Source of the DNA: a virus
Length of the DNA stretch: 30,023 nucleotides
Virus record (IMG/VR): IMGVR_UViG_3300031565_003627
Span: 1 to 30,023 of that record
Strand: one strand, 5' to 3'
Under the pieces are notes generated by a model. The model was not told the DNA's origin. It did not search any database and saw only the letters and a program-made list of their open reading frames with translations. Made by a program: the position numbers and the translations under genes. Within the stretch, counting starts at the first letter, position 1, and each line of letters begins with the position of its first letter. Of this stretch, positions 13,108 through 20,583 are shown piece after piece.

Positions 13108-13449
13108 ATGAGCAGCAGTTGGATTAGACAGGACAAGCGCAACGCAATCTACCTCCGGGACGGTTGCGCGTGCGTCTTCTGCGGGGCCGCGATGGACGAC
13201 CCCGGCACCGTCCTGACGCTGGACCACCTGCAAGCGCGCAACCTGGGCGGCAGCAACGAGGCGACGAACCTCGTGACGGCCTGCCTGAGCTGCAACAGCT
13301 CGAAGCAGGACCTCCCGATGCGTGACTGGTACCGCGCCCTCGCCGACCGCGGCGTGGACGTGAGCGAGCTCCCGAAGAAAATCCGGCGCCACACCCGCCG
13401 GGCCATCAACCTGAAAGCAGCCCGCCAGCTCATCGCGGCGCGGGCGTAG
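13108..13449 (+). CDS. HNH endonuclease
   Basis: This 113-aa protein has a compact zinc-HNH layout: CVFC (22-25), LTLDHLQARNLGG with His40, NLVTACLSCNSSK with Asn54, C59, C62 and Asn63. The last position of the triad is Asn rather than His, as in many HNN-type phage enzymes. The N-terminal segment WIRQDKRNAIYLRDG and the basic C-terminus (KKIRRHTRRAINLKAARQL) are usual for the family. HNH proteins nick or cut DNA; phage roles include packaging, homing and counter-defence. Here it is not beside a terminase in view. It is led by its own promoter rather than only by read-through. Confidence 0.88.
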   Translation: MSSSWIRQDKRNAIYLRDGCACVFCGAAMDDPGTVLTLDHLQARNLGGSNEATNLVTACLSCNSSKQDLPMRDWYRALADRGVDVSELPKKIRRHTRRAINLKAARQLIAARA

Positions 13450-13457
13450 GAGACATC

Positions 13458-14042
13458 ATGAGCACTGCATCCAATCTCGAGACCATCGCGACGGCCCTTG
13501 GCTGGGCCGACTACCAGACCACCGGGAGCCTGGATGTGGGCCCCAGTGACACGCTCCAGATCAGTGACGGCAACTACTGGTACCTTGTTGACGAGTACTG
13601 GGCCTGGGCCTGGGCCTCGGATTACGAGGCCAACAAGGACGGGCGGCCATATGATGACTTCTGCCGGGCTGTTGATCATATCGACCCGATGAGCTTGGGC
13701 TCGATCCGCGCGGACCGTAAGAGGTGGGCAGGGCTCTGCGGGGTTGGAGGCGACATCTACGCTCGCGTCACAGCACCAGACGCCGACAAGATCAACTCCG
13801 CGGCGACCTTCCTCGGCGCCACCAAGGCGAGCCACGATCACCACGTATGGCGGGACTACGAGACCAAGAGGTGGCTAGCCGCCGACCTCGATGAGCTCGA
13901 AGAGCTTGCGGACGAGCTCGATGCAGCTGATGACCTGGAGTCCGTATACGCTGCGTGGGTCGCAGACCGCGCAGATCTGGAGATCGTCGGGGACGACCAC
14001 GAGCAACTCGTCGAGGCGATCAAGGCGGCGAAAGAACTGTGA
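13458..14042 (+). CDS. Hypothetical acidic protein (194 aa)
   Basis: I do not recognise this protein. It begins MSTASNLETIATALGWADYQ. Residues about 40-60 are aromatic (YWYLVDEYWAWAWASDYEAN), encoded partly by a GGGCCT repeat. The C-terminal third is a strongly acidic helix (LDELEELADELDAADDLESV). Its overall charge is clearly negative. Such acidic small proteins include DNA mimics, but no specific match is seen. AGGAG lies 5 nt before the ATG. It is sandwiched between an HNH and an HTH gene on the same transcript. Confidence 0.65.
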   Translation: MSTASNLETIATALGWADYQTTGSLDVGPSDTLQISDGNYWYLVDEYWAWAWASDYEANKDGRPYDDFCRAVDHIDPMSLGSIRADRKRWAGLCGVGGDIYARVTAPDADKINSAATFLGATKASHDHHVWRDYETKRWLAADLDELEELADELDAADDLESVYAAWVADRADLEIVGDDHEQLVEAIKAAKEL

Positions 14043-14377
14043 AAATCCCACGAGCAGACGAGCTGGCGATAACCTGGGGCGTGGCTGTAGACACCATCTA
14101 CAGCCGCACGAGCGGTAGAGCCCACGTCACCGCGCTCGACCTCGACGACCTGGCCAGGCGTCATCGGCTCGACCGCGGCGAGATCGTCGAGCACTTCGCC
14201 GCCAGACGCCGGCGCTACCTCGAGCGCATCGGGGAGCCATCGCCACCGGCAGAGCCGGACGTCACCGACAGCGATCGGGAGGCGATGCGACGGGTAGCAG
14301 CTCGCGTCGCCGAGCGGGCGGCAGCCGAGATCAATGCCGGCCGGCTAGTCGACAGCGAGGACGACGACGGCGGTTAG
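14039..14377 (+). CDS. XRE-like HTH protein (112 aa), GTG start
   Basis: Residues about 5-55 read like a Cro/CI-type HTH: PRADELAITWGVAVDTIYSR, TSGRAHVTALDLDDLARRHR, LDRGEIVEHFAARR. The order helix, turn, recognition helix and then a helix with an SGR start is close to that family. A long charged helix and an acidic tail (SEDDDGG) follow. The GTG at 14039 overlaps the upstream stop as GTGA; there is no good Shine-Dalgarno, so translation may be coupled. Upstream in-frame codons run into the previous gene and are rejected. It ends the rightward operon and its 3' end overlaps the convergent lysis gene by 33 bp. It may regulate its own promoter or the late genes. Confidence 0.65.
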   Translation: MKIPRADELAITWGVAVDTIYSRTSGRAHVTALDLDDLARRHRLDRGEIVEHFAARRRRYLERIGEPSPPAEPDVTDSDREAMRRVAARVAERAAAEINAGRLVDSEDDDGG

Positions 14378-14737
14378 CGCACCGGCCGCGACGATGCCGA
14401 GGGCGATCACAAACGCCGGCTCCTGCCACCATGACACCTGGGCAGGGGCCGGCGTCGTCGCGTCTGCGAGCAGCTGCGCCAGCCGGGCTGCCCGGAAGCG
14501 CTCGTCCTGCTCATCAGCCCGTGCTGCAGCCATCTCCGCCTCGTGCTGGTCACGCATGACCGTTGCCTCCGCCTCGCAGGCGCGCAGCCGCTCGTGCTCC
14601 ACGAGTGCCCTGCGGACCTCGTCCTGGTCGAGACACAGGGACGTGCTCGGGCACGGAGCGGGTGGAGCGGGACTGCTCGCATAGCCCGTGCCCGAGCACA
14701 GTAGGAGCATGAGCAGGAGCAGGGACAACCTACTCAT
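14345..14737 (-). CDS. Spanin-like envelope protein (signal sequence and C-terminal membrane anchor)
   Basis: The 130 residues start MSRLSLLLLMLLLCSGTGYA, a clear export signal with Cys14 in LLLC. This is not a canonical lipobox because the residue before Cys is Leu. A helical, charged periplasmic stretch follows (about 40-95), then a C-terminal membrane segment WWQEPAFVIALGIVAAGALT. N-terminal lipid or signal plus C-terminal membrane anchor is the layout of unimolecular spanins, which fuse inner and outer membranes at lysis. Alternatively it is the outer-membrane partner of the protein encoded just upstream. It overlaps that gene by 8 nt. It is the last gene of the late operon. Confidence 0.55.
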   Translation of the reverse strand: MSRLSLLLLMLLLCSGTGYASSPAPPAPCPSTSLCLDQDEVRRALVEHERLRACEAEATVMRDQHEAEMAAARADEQDERFRAARLAQLLADATTPAPAQVSWWQEPAFVIALGIVAAGALTAVVVLAVD

Positions 14738-15098
14738 GCGCTCCGTCGCCGAAGGCCGCCGCCCAGAGATCTGCCAGTCGCTCCGAGCTCGCCTTGTCGA
14801 TCTCGTCCTCGGCCTCCTCGGCCTGCTGCCGGATCTCCTGGAGGCGCGCGGCGGACTTGGCACGCTCAGCCTCGAGCCGTACCGCGGTGGCCCGGTGGCG
14901 CTCCGCAGCGGTGCGCTCGATCTCAGCAAGGCGGTTGGCGATCCTGGCCTGCTCCTCGGCCACAGCCCGCGCCTCCTCGGCCCGCTTGCGGCGCCTGCGC
15001 TCGTAGCCGTAGATCGGGATGAGCACGGAGAGGATGACGCCAAGGGCCGCCGCGATCCATTTCCAGGCCCGCCCGAGCCATGCCGAGACGCTACCCAC
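14730..15098 (-). CDS. i-spanin-like (Rz-like) coiled-coil membrane protein
   Basis: The protein has 122 residues with one N-terminal membrane segment (WKWIAAALGVILSVLIPIYG, about 10-28), then a basic patch ERRRRKRAEEA and a long Glu/Ala/Arg coiled coil to about residue 105. An anchored coiled coil next to endolysin and holin genes is the typical picture of an inner-membrane spanin. The basic patch right after the segment is unusual for the N-in topology of Rz, so orientation is uncertain. The GTG at 15098 overlaps the preceding stop; no ATG is available in frame and a TTG at 15125 is the alternative. Confidence 0.6.
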   Translation of the reverse strand: MGSVSAWLGRAWKWIAAALGVILSVLIPIYGYERRRRKRAEEARAVAEEQARIANRLAEIERTAAERHRATAVRLEAERAKSAARLQEIRQQAEEAEDEIDKASSERLADLWAAAFGDGAHE

Positions 15099-15435
15099 GC
15101 GGCATCCCGGGGAGCATGTCGGCAAGCCTGCCGAGGCGCTGCCCGATGAGCCGCACGATGCTCGAGGCCAGCACGCCTCCTGCCGCCCCTACCCCAGCGC
15201 CATAGCAGGCGTCCCACGAGACAGCACCGAGGACGAGACCTACGGAGGCGCCGATCGCGATGGATAAGAAGACGAGCAGCGGAGCCCACCACATCCGCTC
15301 CGTCGCGGCCTTGGTGTCGGTGCCAGGGCTCCGCAGCTTGTACCGCGACAGCCACGCGCGCTTGATGGCCTCGGTGATGCCCCACGCGAGGACCGCCGGC
15401 ACGATGACGCAGAGGGCGATGGCGAGCTCGATCAT
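15091..15435 (-). CDS. Holin-like membrane protein (114 aa)
   Basis: It has three apolar stretches: about 3-18 (ELAIALCVIVPAVLAWG), about 48-65 (WAPLLVFLSIAIGASVGLVL) and about 72-92 (YGAGVGAAGGVLASSIVRL), with charged ends. Small size, two or three spans and location between endolysin and spanin genes fit a holin, which forms inner-membrane lesions at the time of lysis. Holins are too diverse for a sequence-based family call. The ATG overlaps the upstream stop as ATGA. Confidence 0.6.
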   Translation of the reverse strand: MIELAIALCVIVPAVLAWGITEAIKRAWLSRYKLRSPGTDTKAATERMWWAPLLVFLSIAIGASVGLVLGAVSWDACYGAGVGAAGGVLASSIVRLIGQRLGRLADMLPGMPRG

Positions 15436-15680
15436 AGCGCTGCGATCCTGTCCTTGTGGCGCTCTGCGCACACGCGCTGGATTCCGCCCAGTGCCACGTC
15501 GAGGCTCCCGATGCGCTCGCCCTGCCTGTCCTGGCTGGCGGTGATCCTGTCGACGTCTCGGCGGAGCTCCCCGAGCTCGGACTTCAGCGCCGCCAGGCTG
15601 GACGACACCTTGACCGACGCACCGACAGCAGAGCCGACGATCGCCAAGAGGAGCCCAGCGAATTGAAGCCAGTCCATCAT
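15432..15680 (-). CDS. Small one-span membrane protein with coiled coil (holin or antiholin candidate)
   Basis: This 82-aa protein begins MMDWLQFAGLLLAIVGSAVG, a single membrane segment, followed by a helix with heptad spacing (LAALKSELGELRRDVDRITA then SQDRQGERIGSLDVALGG). Its layout is like small phage proteins often annotated as holin-associated or haemolysin XhlA-like. Tandem ATGs begin it; the first overlaps the endolysin stop in TGATG. It may work with the 114-aa holin-like protein encoded next. Role inferred from position and topology. Confidence 0.55.
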   Translation of the reverse strand: MMDWLQFAGLLLAIVGSAVGASVKVSSSLAALKSELGELRRDVDRITASQDRQGERIGSLDVALGGIQRVCAERHKDRIAAL

Positions 15681-16414
15681 CACACCACCTCCGCCCGCTG
15701 CCGCACCAGCAGGTTGCGATCTATGTTTCCATTGCCTCCGCGATACCACGGCACCGACCCGTGCCCCGTCCACTGCCAGATCCTCGGCTCCCACCATGAC
15801 CCATCGGACAGCGCCACGGCATCGGGGCGACGGGTGGGGACGTCGGTGCGCTCCGGGCCGACCTTGACGTAGGACGCCAGCCACAGGTCGAATAGCGCGA
15901 GCTCGGGATTGCCGAGGTAGCGATAGCGCACGTAGCTCCGGCCCGTGTAGATCCCGCACCGCTCGCCGAGCTCGTCCTGCACGCGCGCGATGAAGGCCCG
16001 CGTCCAGAGCATCACCTCGGACGGCCGGAACTGGCGCCGGAAGGCCTTCCCGCGCTCCCTGCCTTCCTTCGTCTTGCCGAAGCTTTGCCACTCCATGTCA
16101 AGCCACAGGCGCGGGCCGAGCTCGTCTGGCCAGATCGTGCCGAGGATGCCGGCGCGCTCGACGGCCGCGCAGAAGACGTCGGCCTGCTCGACGGGCCGCC
16201 ACGTCCGCAGTCCTCGGCGGAGCGGCGTGGCGAAGTGGTAGGCGCCCGTCGGCAGCAGGGCCTCGAGCGCCTTCCTGGCATGTGCGATGCCCTTCTTCGA
16301 GGCGCTCTCGCCCTGCGACAACTTGCATATCACGAAGCCGTCGCCCGCGGCGTGGGCGCCGGAGTAGTCCGCGCCCGCCAGGCTCTGCCAGCCGCTGACG
16401 TCGACTCCGCGCAC
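15680..16414 (-). CDS. Endolysin, GH25 lysozyme (muramidase)
   Basis: The 244 residues form a complete GH25 barrel: N-terminal GVDVSGWQ with Asp5, GFVICKLSQG, GAYHFATP, the catalytic pair region LWLDMEWQ (Asp106, Glu108), CGIYTGRSYV, LWLASYV, and the closing RIWQWTG and NIDRNLLV with Asp232. It cuts the MurNAc-GlcNAc bond of peptidoglycan. There is no signal peptide or cell-wall-binding domain, so release should depend on the holin, and the single-domain form fits a Gram-negative host. The GTG at 16414 follows GGAG and lies 3 nt after the fibre gene stop. It opens the lysis cassette. Confidence 0.93.
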   Translation of the reverse strand: MRGVDVSGWQSLAGADYSGAHAAGDGFVICKLSQGESASKKGIAHARKALEALLPTGAYHFATPLRRGLRTWRPVEQADVFCAAVERAGILGTIWPDELGPRLWLDMEWQSFGKTKEGRERGKAFRRQFRPSEVMLWTRAFIARVQDELGERCGIYTGRSYVRYRYLGNPELALFDLWLASYVKVGPERTDVPTRRPDAVALSDGSWWEPRIWQWTGHGSVPWYRGGNGNIDRNLLVRQRAEVV

Positions 16415-16417
16415 AGC

Positions 16418-17293
16418 CTACTCCGTGGTGCCGTAGGTTCCGAAGACCACCAGCCGGCCGGCCGTGATGGCCTCGACACCGACCTCGAGGTTGAGCCGCC
16501 GCCTGCTTGTCGTCTTGGTCGTGGCCGCCGCTGCGGTTCCGTCGCAGAGCGTGTCGAGCAGCCCCGCCGCGTCCCACGGGTTGCTCAAGTCCGAGATCGC
16601 GATGGCTGCCACGATGCCCGTGGTGTCGTCTGCCGTGACGCCGAGGCCCACCGTGGCCGCGTCACCAGTCGGGCTCTCGAGCGTGGTGAGGACCTCGGCC
16701 TTGGCGCTCACCACGTAGGCGTTGTCCGGCAGCTCCGGGCCGAATGGGTTGGATCCGACGGCGCCACCGTGCGTCGCGAAGTCGTAGGTCGCGCGGAAGT
16801 TTCCGCTCGTAGCGAAGTCGACGGATCCCGACACGTCGTAGACGACGCCCCACTTGGCGGCGCCCGTGCTCTTGTCGAAGCAGGCGTAGGCCGTCGCATC
16901 CGTCACTCGGATGGAGCCGTTGAACCAGCCCTTCGTCTGGTCGTCGGTCGCACCGGGGACGCCAGCGATGGCCACGACGTAGGTGGTGCGCAACCAGACG
17001 GCGGCTCCGGCTGCAGCGCTGGTACACAGCCACTGCGACCCGTCGAGCGTGTTGGCGACAACATCACCGAAGGCGTAGCCTGCGTCCACGTCCTGGGCGA
17101 CCCCGGGCTGCGCACCGAGGGTCTTGAGCGTCCGCGTGTGCCAGGCGGTGGTGCCGTTGATGTTCTGGAAGACGTCCGAGCCGTCGGCCATGAACGCAAT
17201 GGCGCCGATGTCCCCCATGATGATCCCGTTGGGGTCGGCGTCGACGATGAGGAAATCCAGGTCCCCGAAGGGCTCGCGGTGGACGATGGCCAT
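16418..17293 (-). CDS. Tail-fibre-like protein, family A head module (291 aa)
   Basis: The first about 55 residues (MAIVHREPFGDLDFLIVDAD, then a DGS-x-x-x-x-N-I-N-G-T-T-A-W block) are shared with the genes at 17312, 18455 and, more loosely, 20030. The remainder is unique: a beta-rich region, and from about 190 a segment (AEVLTTLESPTGDAATVGLG) of the kind found in phage tail surface proteins. The shared head probably attaches to the tail tip, with the variable end contacting host or partner. AGGAG precedes the ATG. It lies last among the fibre genes, just before the endolysin. Confidence 0.65.
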   Translation of the reverse strand: MAIVHREPFGDLDFLIVDADPNGIIMGDIGAIAFMADGSDVFQNINGTTAWHTRTLKTLGAQPGVAQDVDAGYAFGDVVANTLDGSQWLCTSAAAGAAVWLRTTYVVAIAGVPGATDDQTKGWFNGSIRVTDATAYACFDKSTGAAKWGVVYDVSGSVDFATSGNFRATYDFATHGGAVGSNPFGPELPDNAYVVSAKAEVLTTLESPTGDAATVGLGVTADDTTGIVAAIAISDLSNPWDAAGLLDTLCDGTAAAATTKTTSRRRLNLEVGVEAITAGRLVVFGTYGTTE

Positions 17294-17311
17294 GGGATGC
17301 TCCTATGCGTG

Positions 17312-18445
17312 TCAGCCGATCCGCAGGACCGACAGGTTTCTCTTCGTGATGCGGACGTTGTTTCCGCCGACTGACCGGAAGCGGCCCTCGATGGCCTGGC
17401 CAGCCGAAAGGCCGGTGACCCTGCAGTGTGTACCGATGCTCCCGATGTCACCGATGTTCGAGATCTTGCGCGGGCATTCAGAATCCGCGACCACGACCGA
17501 GTTCGCATAGATCGCCGTCTCGAGCGTCTCGAGCGCGGCCGTGACGTTGCCGGTGACAGTGAACCAGACGAGATAGTCGCCAGCACCAGGCGTGATCGTC
17601 ATGCCAGTCACGAGGACGTGCGTGGCGCTCGTGGTGTCCGCGTTGCTGGAGCCAGCCACGGATGCTGAGTAGGCATCCGGGATGGCATCGATCTTGGTTT
17701 TGTCCGCCCCCGTCATCAGGCCGGCGTTGCCGCCCGCGACAGCGACAGGACGAGCCAGGCGAGCCAGACCGAAACAGCAGCCCAGCTCGAAGTCACGCGG
17801 CTCGTGCTCGAGCGAGGAGAGCTGCGGCTGAAACACAAGGTGAACGCCGGTCAGCGCGAGGGTCGGGATCGGATCATCCTCGAAGCTACCCTGCAGAAAC
17901 CGCAGTGTGTAGGGTCCGGTGGTGTCGCGCGCCGGGGTGGTGATGACGCAGAACGCGCCGGTCGGCAGTGTCGGGGCAAGGTCCCCCTGCACGATAGACA
18001 GCGTGGCCGCCGCTATGATCATCCCGGCGTAGGCCACGTCGTCGTCGTAGGTCTCTGGAGTCGGCCTTCCCGCCACGGTGTTCCAGCATCCCCGCTGGCC
18101 GTCCACTGCCACCTCGAGCATCACCGGGATTCCCTCGACGTCCTCGTGCCCTGCGACCCCGGGCGTGGTGGTGAAGTCGAAGCCCGGGTCCGCCGTGACG
18201 TCTAGCGTGGTGCCACCAGCAAAGACAAACGGTCCCTGCGAACCGCCCGAGACCTTGATGCCGACCGCCAGCCCGCGCACATCCTGCCGCGACCATGCCG
18301 TGGCGCCGTCAATGTTCCGGTAGCTCGCGGTCCCATCGTCCATGTACGCCACCGCGCCGACGAGCGCGCTGGTAGCTCCGCTCGGGTCCGCGTCGACGAT
18401 GAGGATCTCGGTGTCGCCGAGGGGCTGCCTGTGGATCACTGCCAT
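17312..18445 (-). CDS. Tail-fibre-like protein, family A head module (377 aa)
   Basis: The head reads MAVIHRQPLGDTEILIVDAD and continues with DDGT-x-x-x-x-N-I-D-G-A-T-A-W, nearly the same as the 516-aa paralogue. The middle (about 60-230) is beta-rich and unique. At about 243-252 LMTGADKTKIDAI matches a motif seen in many phage tail fibres (LMSAADKTKLDGI-type), followed by a C-terminal beta domain of about 125 residues likely to trimerise and bind receptor. Ribosome site AGGAG is present. Part of the late operon. Confidence 0.7.
   Translation of the reverse strand: MAVIHRQPLGDTEILIVDADPSGATSALVGAVAYMDDGTASYRNIDGATAWSRQDVRGLAVGIKVSGGSQGPFVFAGGTTLDVTADPGFDFTTTPGVAGHEDVEGIPVMLEVAVDGQRGCWNTVAGRPTPETYDDDVAYAGMIIAAATLSIVQGDLAPTLPTGAFCVITTPARDTTGPYTLRFLQGSFEDDPIPTLALTGVHLVFQPQLSSLEHEPRDFELGCCFGLARLARPVAVAGGNAGLMTGADKTKIDAIPDAYSASVAGSSNADTTSATHVLVTGMTITPGAGDYLVWFTVTGNVTAALETLETAIYANSVVVADSECPRKISNIGDIGSIGTHCRVTGLSAGQAIEGRFRSVGGNNVRITKRNLSVLRIG
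18378..18426 (-). repeat. 49-bp exact direct repeat, copy 1 (copy 2 at 19938-19986)
   Basis: The segment encodes the core of the shared head module (around PLGDTEILIVDADPSG). It is identical at DNA level to 19938-19986, at an offset of 1560 bp. Protein conservation alone would not preserve every third base, so a recent duplication or gene conversion is indicated. Confidence 0.9.
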
Positions 18446-18454
18446 CGTGAGCTC

Positions 18455-20005
18455 CTAGTCGAGTGGTACCCAGTCGTAATAGAGCATCGTGCCGTAGTAG
18501 TCGAGGAGGCCGACGCCGGCGCCGTCCGCGATGACCTGCATCTCGACGCCGATCATGTCGCCCGCAGCCACGAAGGCCGGCGCGGCGAGCGTGACGGTGG
18601 CGGTGTGCCAGCGGATGCCACCGGCGCCGTTGTCGACGCCGCGCTTTACTGCGGTGTTGTGGCTGGCGTCGTACTCGCCGTCGACAAGCCCAGCGATCGC
18701 AGCCTTCGCGGGCATGCCGGCGCCGTCAGCCGGCACCGAGCGGGTGTAGACCACGGCCCGCGCGTCCCCGACTGGCCCAGTCGTGATCTTGTAGACGCTC
18801 TTGTAGCCGGTGATCTTGACGCCGCGCGAGGCCGTCCCGCGCGTCATGAGCGGGGCCTCGGTGTACCAGTCGCTGCCGGTGACCGAGCCGGTGCGGCGCA
18901 CAGCAAAGTTATTGCCCGAGCCGTTGACAGTGTTCCACACCCCGCCAGACTTCTCCCCGCCCATGAAGCTGACCCACAGCTGGCCGTCGGTGAGCGTCTG
19001 CGCGGGCACGGCGTCGTCGCCTAGCGGGGAGTGCGTCGCAGCGTGCGGGTCCGCCAATGCCAGCGTAGCACCTCCGAGCAGCGATCCACCGAAGCGGCCC
19101 AGCGTGCCATGGTCGGCCCGGAAGGAGGACGCCGGGCCAGAGAAGTCGCCGGAAATCGAGCAGCTCGACAGGTAGCGTGTGCCGGCCGCAGTGACCGTGA
19201 TCGCGGTGAAGCTCGAATCCGTCTCATCGTCGATCTTTGCGACGGTGACGGCAGCCCCAAAGCGATTATGGGCTCCTCTGTACATGGTCGCCGTCGGCGC
19301 GTTGACCGCCCCGGACGTCTCGGACTGCTCGAGGAAAAGCCGCGCCGTGGCTGTCTGTCCACTGAGATCGATCGCGCTGGCAGCCCCCATACCCACGACT
19401 GCGGCCGACTCGATGTAGAGATCCTGCTGCTTGCCTGCGCCCACGTCGGAAAGCACGACGGCGCCGGAAATGAGCCAGTTGGCGACGTCGAAGCGGCTCT
19501 GGATTCTGAGCTGCGTGGACGCCCCTGCCGCCGCTGCCGCCGGATCTGCGATGCGCGAGATCGATCGGGGAGACGTCGGGATCACGCCAAGCGTCACGGA
19601 CCCATCGGCTACCAGGTGCCAGGCGCCTCCGTCCGTCTGCGGGATCGTGACCGCCTCATCATAGGTACCGCGCTTGACGAAGACGACGCGGTCCGCCGCG
19701 CTGCCACTCGCCGCGGCCGCAGCGGCAATGTCGGTGATGGCCGCCTGAATCGTGGTGTAAGGATTGGCCGCGCTGCCGTTTGGGGCCGAGTCGGTGTTGC
19801 TCGAGTCGACGTACCGCTCGAGGCCGAGAGCCTCCCGGCTATCGACCCTTGCCCACGCCGTCGCGCCATCGGTATTGCGCCAGGTCTCGCGGCCGTCTTC
19901 GGAGTAGGCGGACGATCCGATGATGCCGGTGACGGCCCCGCTCGGGTCCGCGTCGACGATGAGGATCTCGGTGTCGCCGAGGGGCTCGCGGTGTTTCACT
20001 GCCAT
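18455..20005 (-). CDS. Tail spike/fibre-like protein with beta-helix signature (516 aa)
   Basis: After the family A head (MAVKHREPLGDTEILIVDAD), residues about 75-135 read GSAANPYTTIQAAITDIAAA and later VVFVKRGTYDEAVTIPQTDG. This is the entry pattern of pectate-lyase-type right-handed beta helices found in tail spikes. The beta-rich run continues to about residue 290. The C-terminal about 200 residues (from DGQLWVSFMGGEKSGGVWNT) look like a separate jelly-roll-like cap. A host polysaccharide-degrading or -binding role is plausible; catalytic residues cannot be assigned. CAGGAGG lies upstream of the ATG. It is the largest of the five fibre-like genes. Confidence 0.7.
   Translation of the reverse strand: MAVKHREPLGDTEILIVDADPSGAVTGIIGSSAYSEDGRETWRNTDGATAWARVDSREALGLERYVDSSNTDSAPNGSAANPYTTIQAAITDIAAAAAASGSAADRVVFVKRGTYDEAVTIPQTDGGAWHLVADGSVTLGVIPTSPRSISRIADPAAAAAGASTQLRIQSRFDVANWLISGAVVLSDVGAGKQQDLYIESAAVVGMGAASAIDLSGQTATARLFLEQSETSGAVNAPTATMYRGAHNRFGAAVTVAKIDDETDSSFTAITVTAAGTRYLSSCSISGDFSGPASSFRADHGTLGRFGGSLLGGATLALADPHAATHSPLGDDAVPAQTLTDGQLWVSFMGGEKSGGVWNTVNGSGNNFAVRRTGSVTGSDWYTEAPLMTRGTASRGVKITGYKSVYKITTGPVGDARAVVYTRSVPADGAGMPAKAAIAGLVDGEYDASHNTAVKRGVDNGAGGIRWHTATVTLAAPAFVAAGDMIGVEMQVIADGAGVGLLDYYGTMLYYDWVPLD
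19938..19986 (-). repeat. 49-bp exact direct repeat, copy 2
   Basis: Identical to 18378-18426. It covers the same part of the head module in the 516-aa fibre gene, starting about 20 nt after its ATG. Homologous exchange between the two copies would delete or fuse the intervening gene, a ready route to fibre swapping. Confidence 0.9.
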
Positions 20006-20029
20006 CGGATCGCCCTCCTGATGCTACTA

Positions 20030-20518
20030 CTAGGTCAGCGCCACGCCGTTGTTGCCCACGACGCGCCAGACCAGCGCTCCGCCGACCTGCGTGCCGATGA
20101 GCTGGAGCGTGTCGCCTGCGTTGCCGAAGGTCAGCGTGACCGAGCCCAGCACGTCGACGGCCGCGGCCGCCGTGACCACGATGTCGCCCACGTACACGTC
20201 GCAGACGAGGGTCAGCTGCTGGCCCGCGAAGGCCGGGATCGCGAGGGTGCGCGTCTCGGCTCCGGCCGACGTCATGAAGCACGCGCCGGACTGCACGACC
20301 GGGATCGCCAGGCCGTTGCCCGGATCGGCGATGTCGTCGAAGGTCGAGCTGCGGCTCCAGTTGGTGTCGCCGGCACCGACCTTGTGGTAGATGGCGTTGC
20401 CCAGATGGATGCACAGGTCACCAGTGGTGCCGGCGAGGCCGGCACCAGCAGTGGGGTCCGCGTCGACGATGGCGAGGCGGTTGCTGCCGCCGAGTGGTTG
20501 TTGGTCTACGATGGCCAT
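20030..20518 (-). CDS. Chimeric small tail-fibre-like protein (162 aa)
   Basis: The N-terminal about 55 residues (MAIVDQQPLGGSNRLAIVDA and on) are a diverged family A head. From about residue 58 to the end (IADPGNGLAIPV, then AGAETRTLAIP, CDVYVGDIVV, IGTQVGGALVWRVVGN, ending ALT) it matches the C-terminal about 100 residues of the 227-aa gene upstream. It is therefore a hybrid of the two module families. The C-terminal module is beta-rich, with no enzymatic motif. AGGAG is upstream of the ATG. A short structural protein of the tail tip is the likely role. Confidence 0.65.
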   Translation of the reverse strand: MAIVDQQPLGGSNRLAIVDADPTAGAGLAGTTGDLCIHLGNAIYHKVGAGDTNWSRSSTFDDIADPGNGLAIPVVQSGACFMTSAGAETRTLAIPAFAGQQLTLVCDVYVGDIVVTAAAAVDVLGSVTLTFGNAGDTLQLIGTQVGGALVWRVVGNNGVALT

Positions 20519-20535
20519 TACTCATGCTCCTCGGC

Positions 20536-20582
20536 CGCGTCTCGCGGCCACTGACAGTGATCCGCGACTCACTCGAGACGCG
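20536..20582 (-). other. Nested inverted repeats between two paralogous tail genes
   Basis: CGCGTCTCG (20536-20544) pairs with CGAGACGCG (20574-20582), and the loop contains a second perfect palindrome, CACTG-A-CAGTG (20549-20559). The element fills the gap between the stop at 20584 and the next ATG at 20518. There is no T run, so it is not a standard terminator. It could stabilise or process late mRNA, or mark a recombination junction. Confidence 0.6.
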
Positions 20583-20583
20583 A

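Noticed and set aside
14738-15385. Upstream extension of the spanin-like frame to a 346-aa protein
   Set aside because: The extra sequence is Arg/Pro/Ser-rich and lies over two genes with overlapping starts; the ATG at 14737 opens a proper signal sequence.
19031-20554. 507-aa open frame on the plus strand across the fibre genes
   Set aside because: It is Arg/Gly/Asp-rich with no fold signals and lies antisense to clearly paralogous fibre genes.
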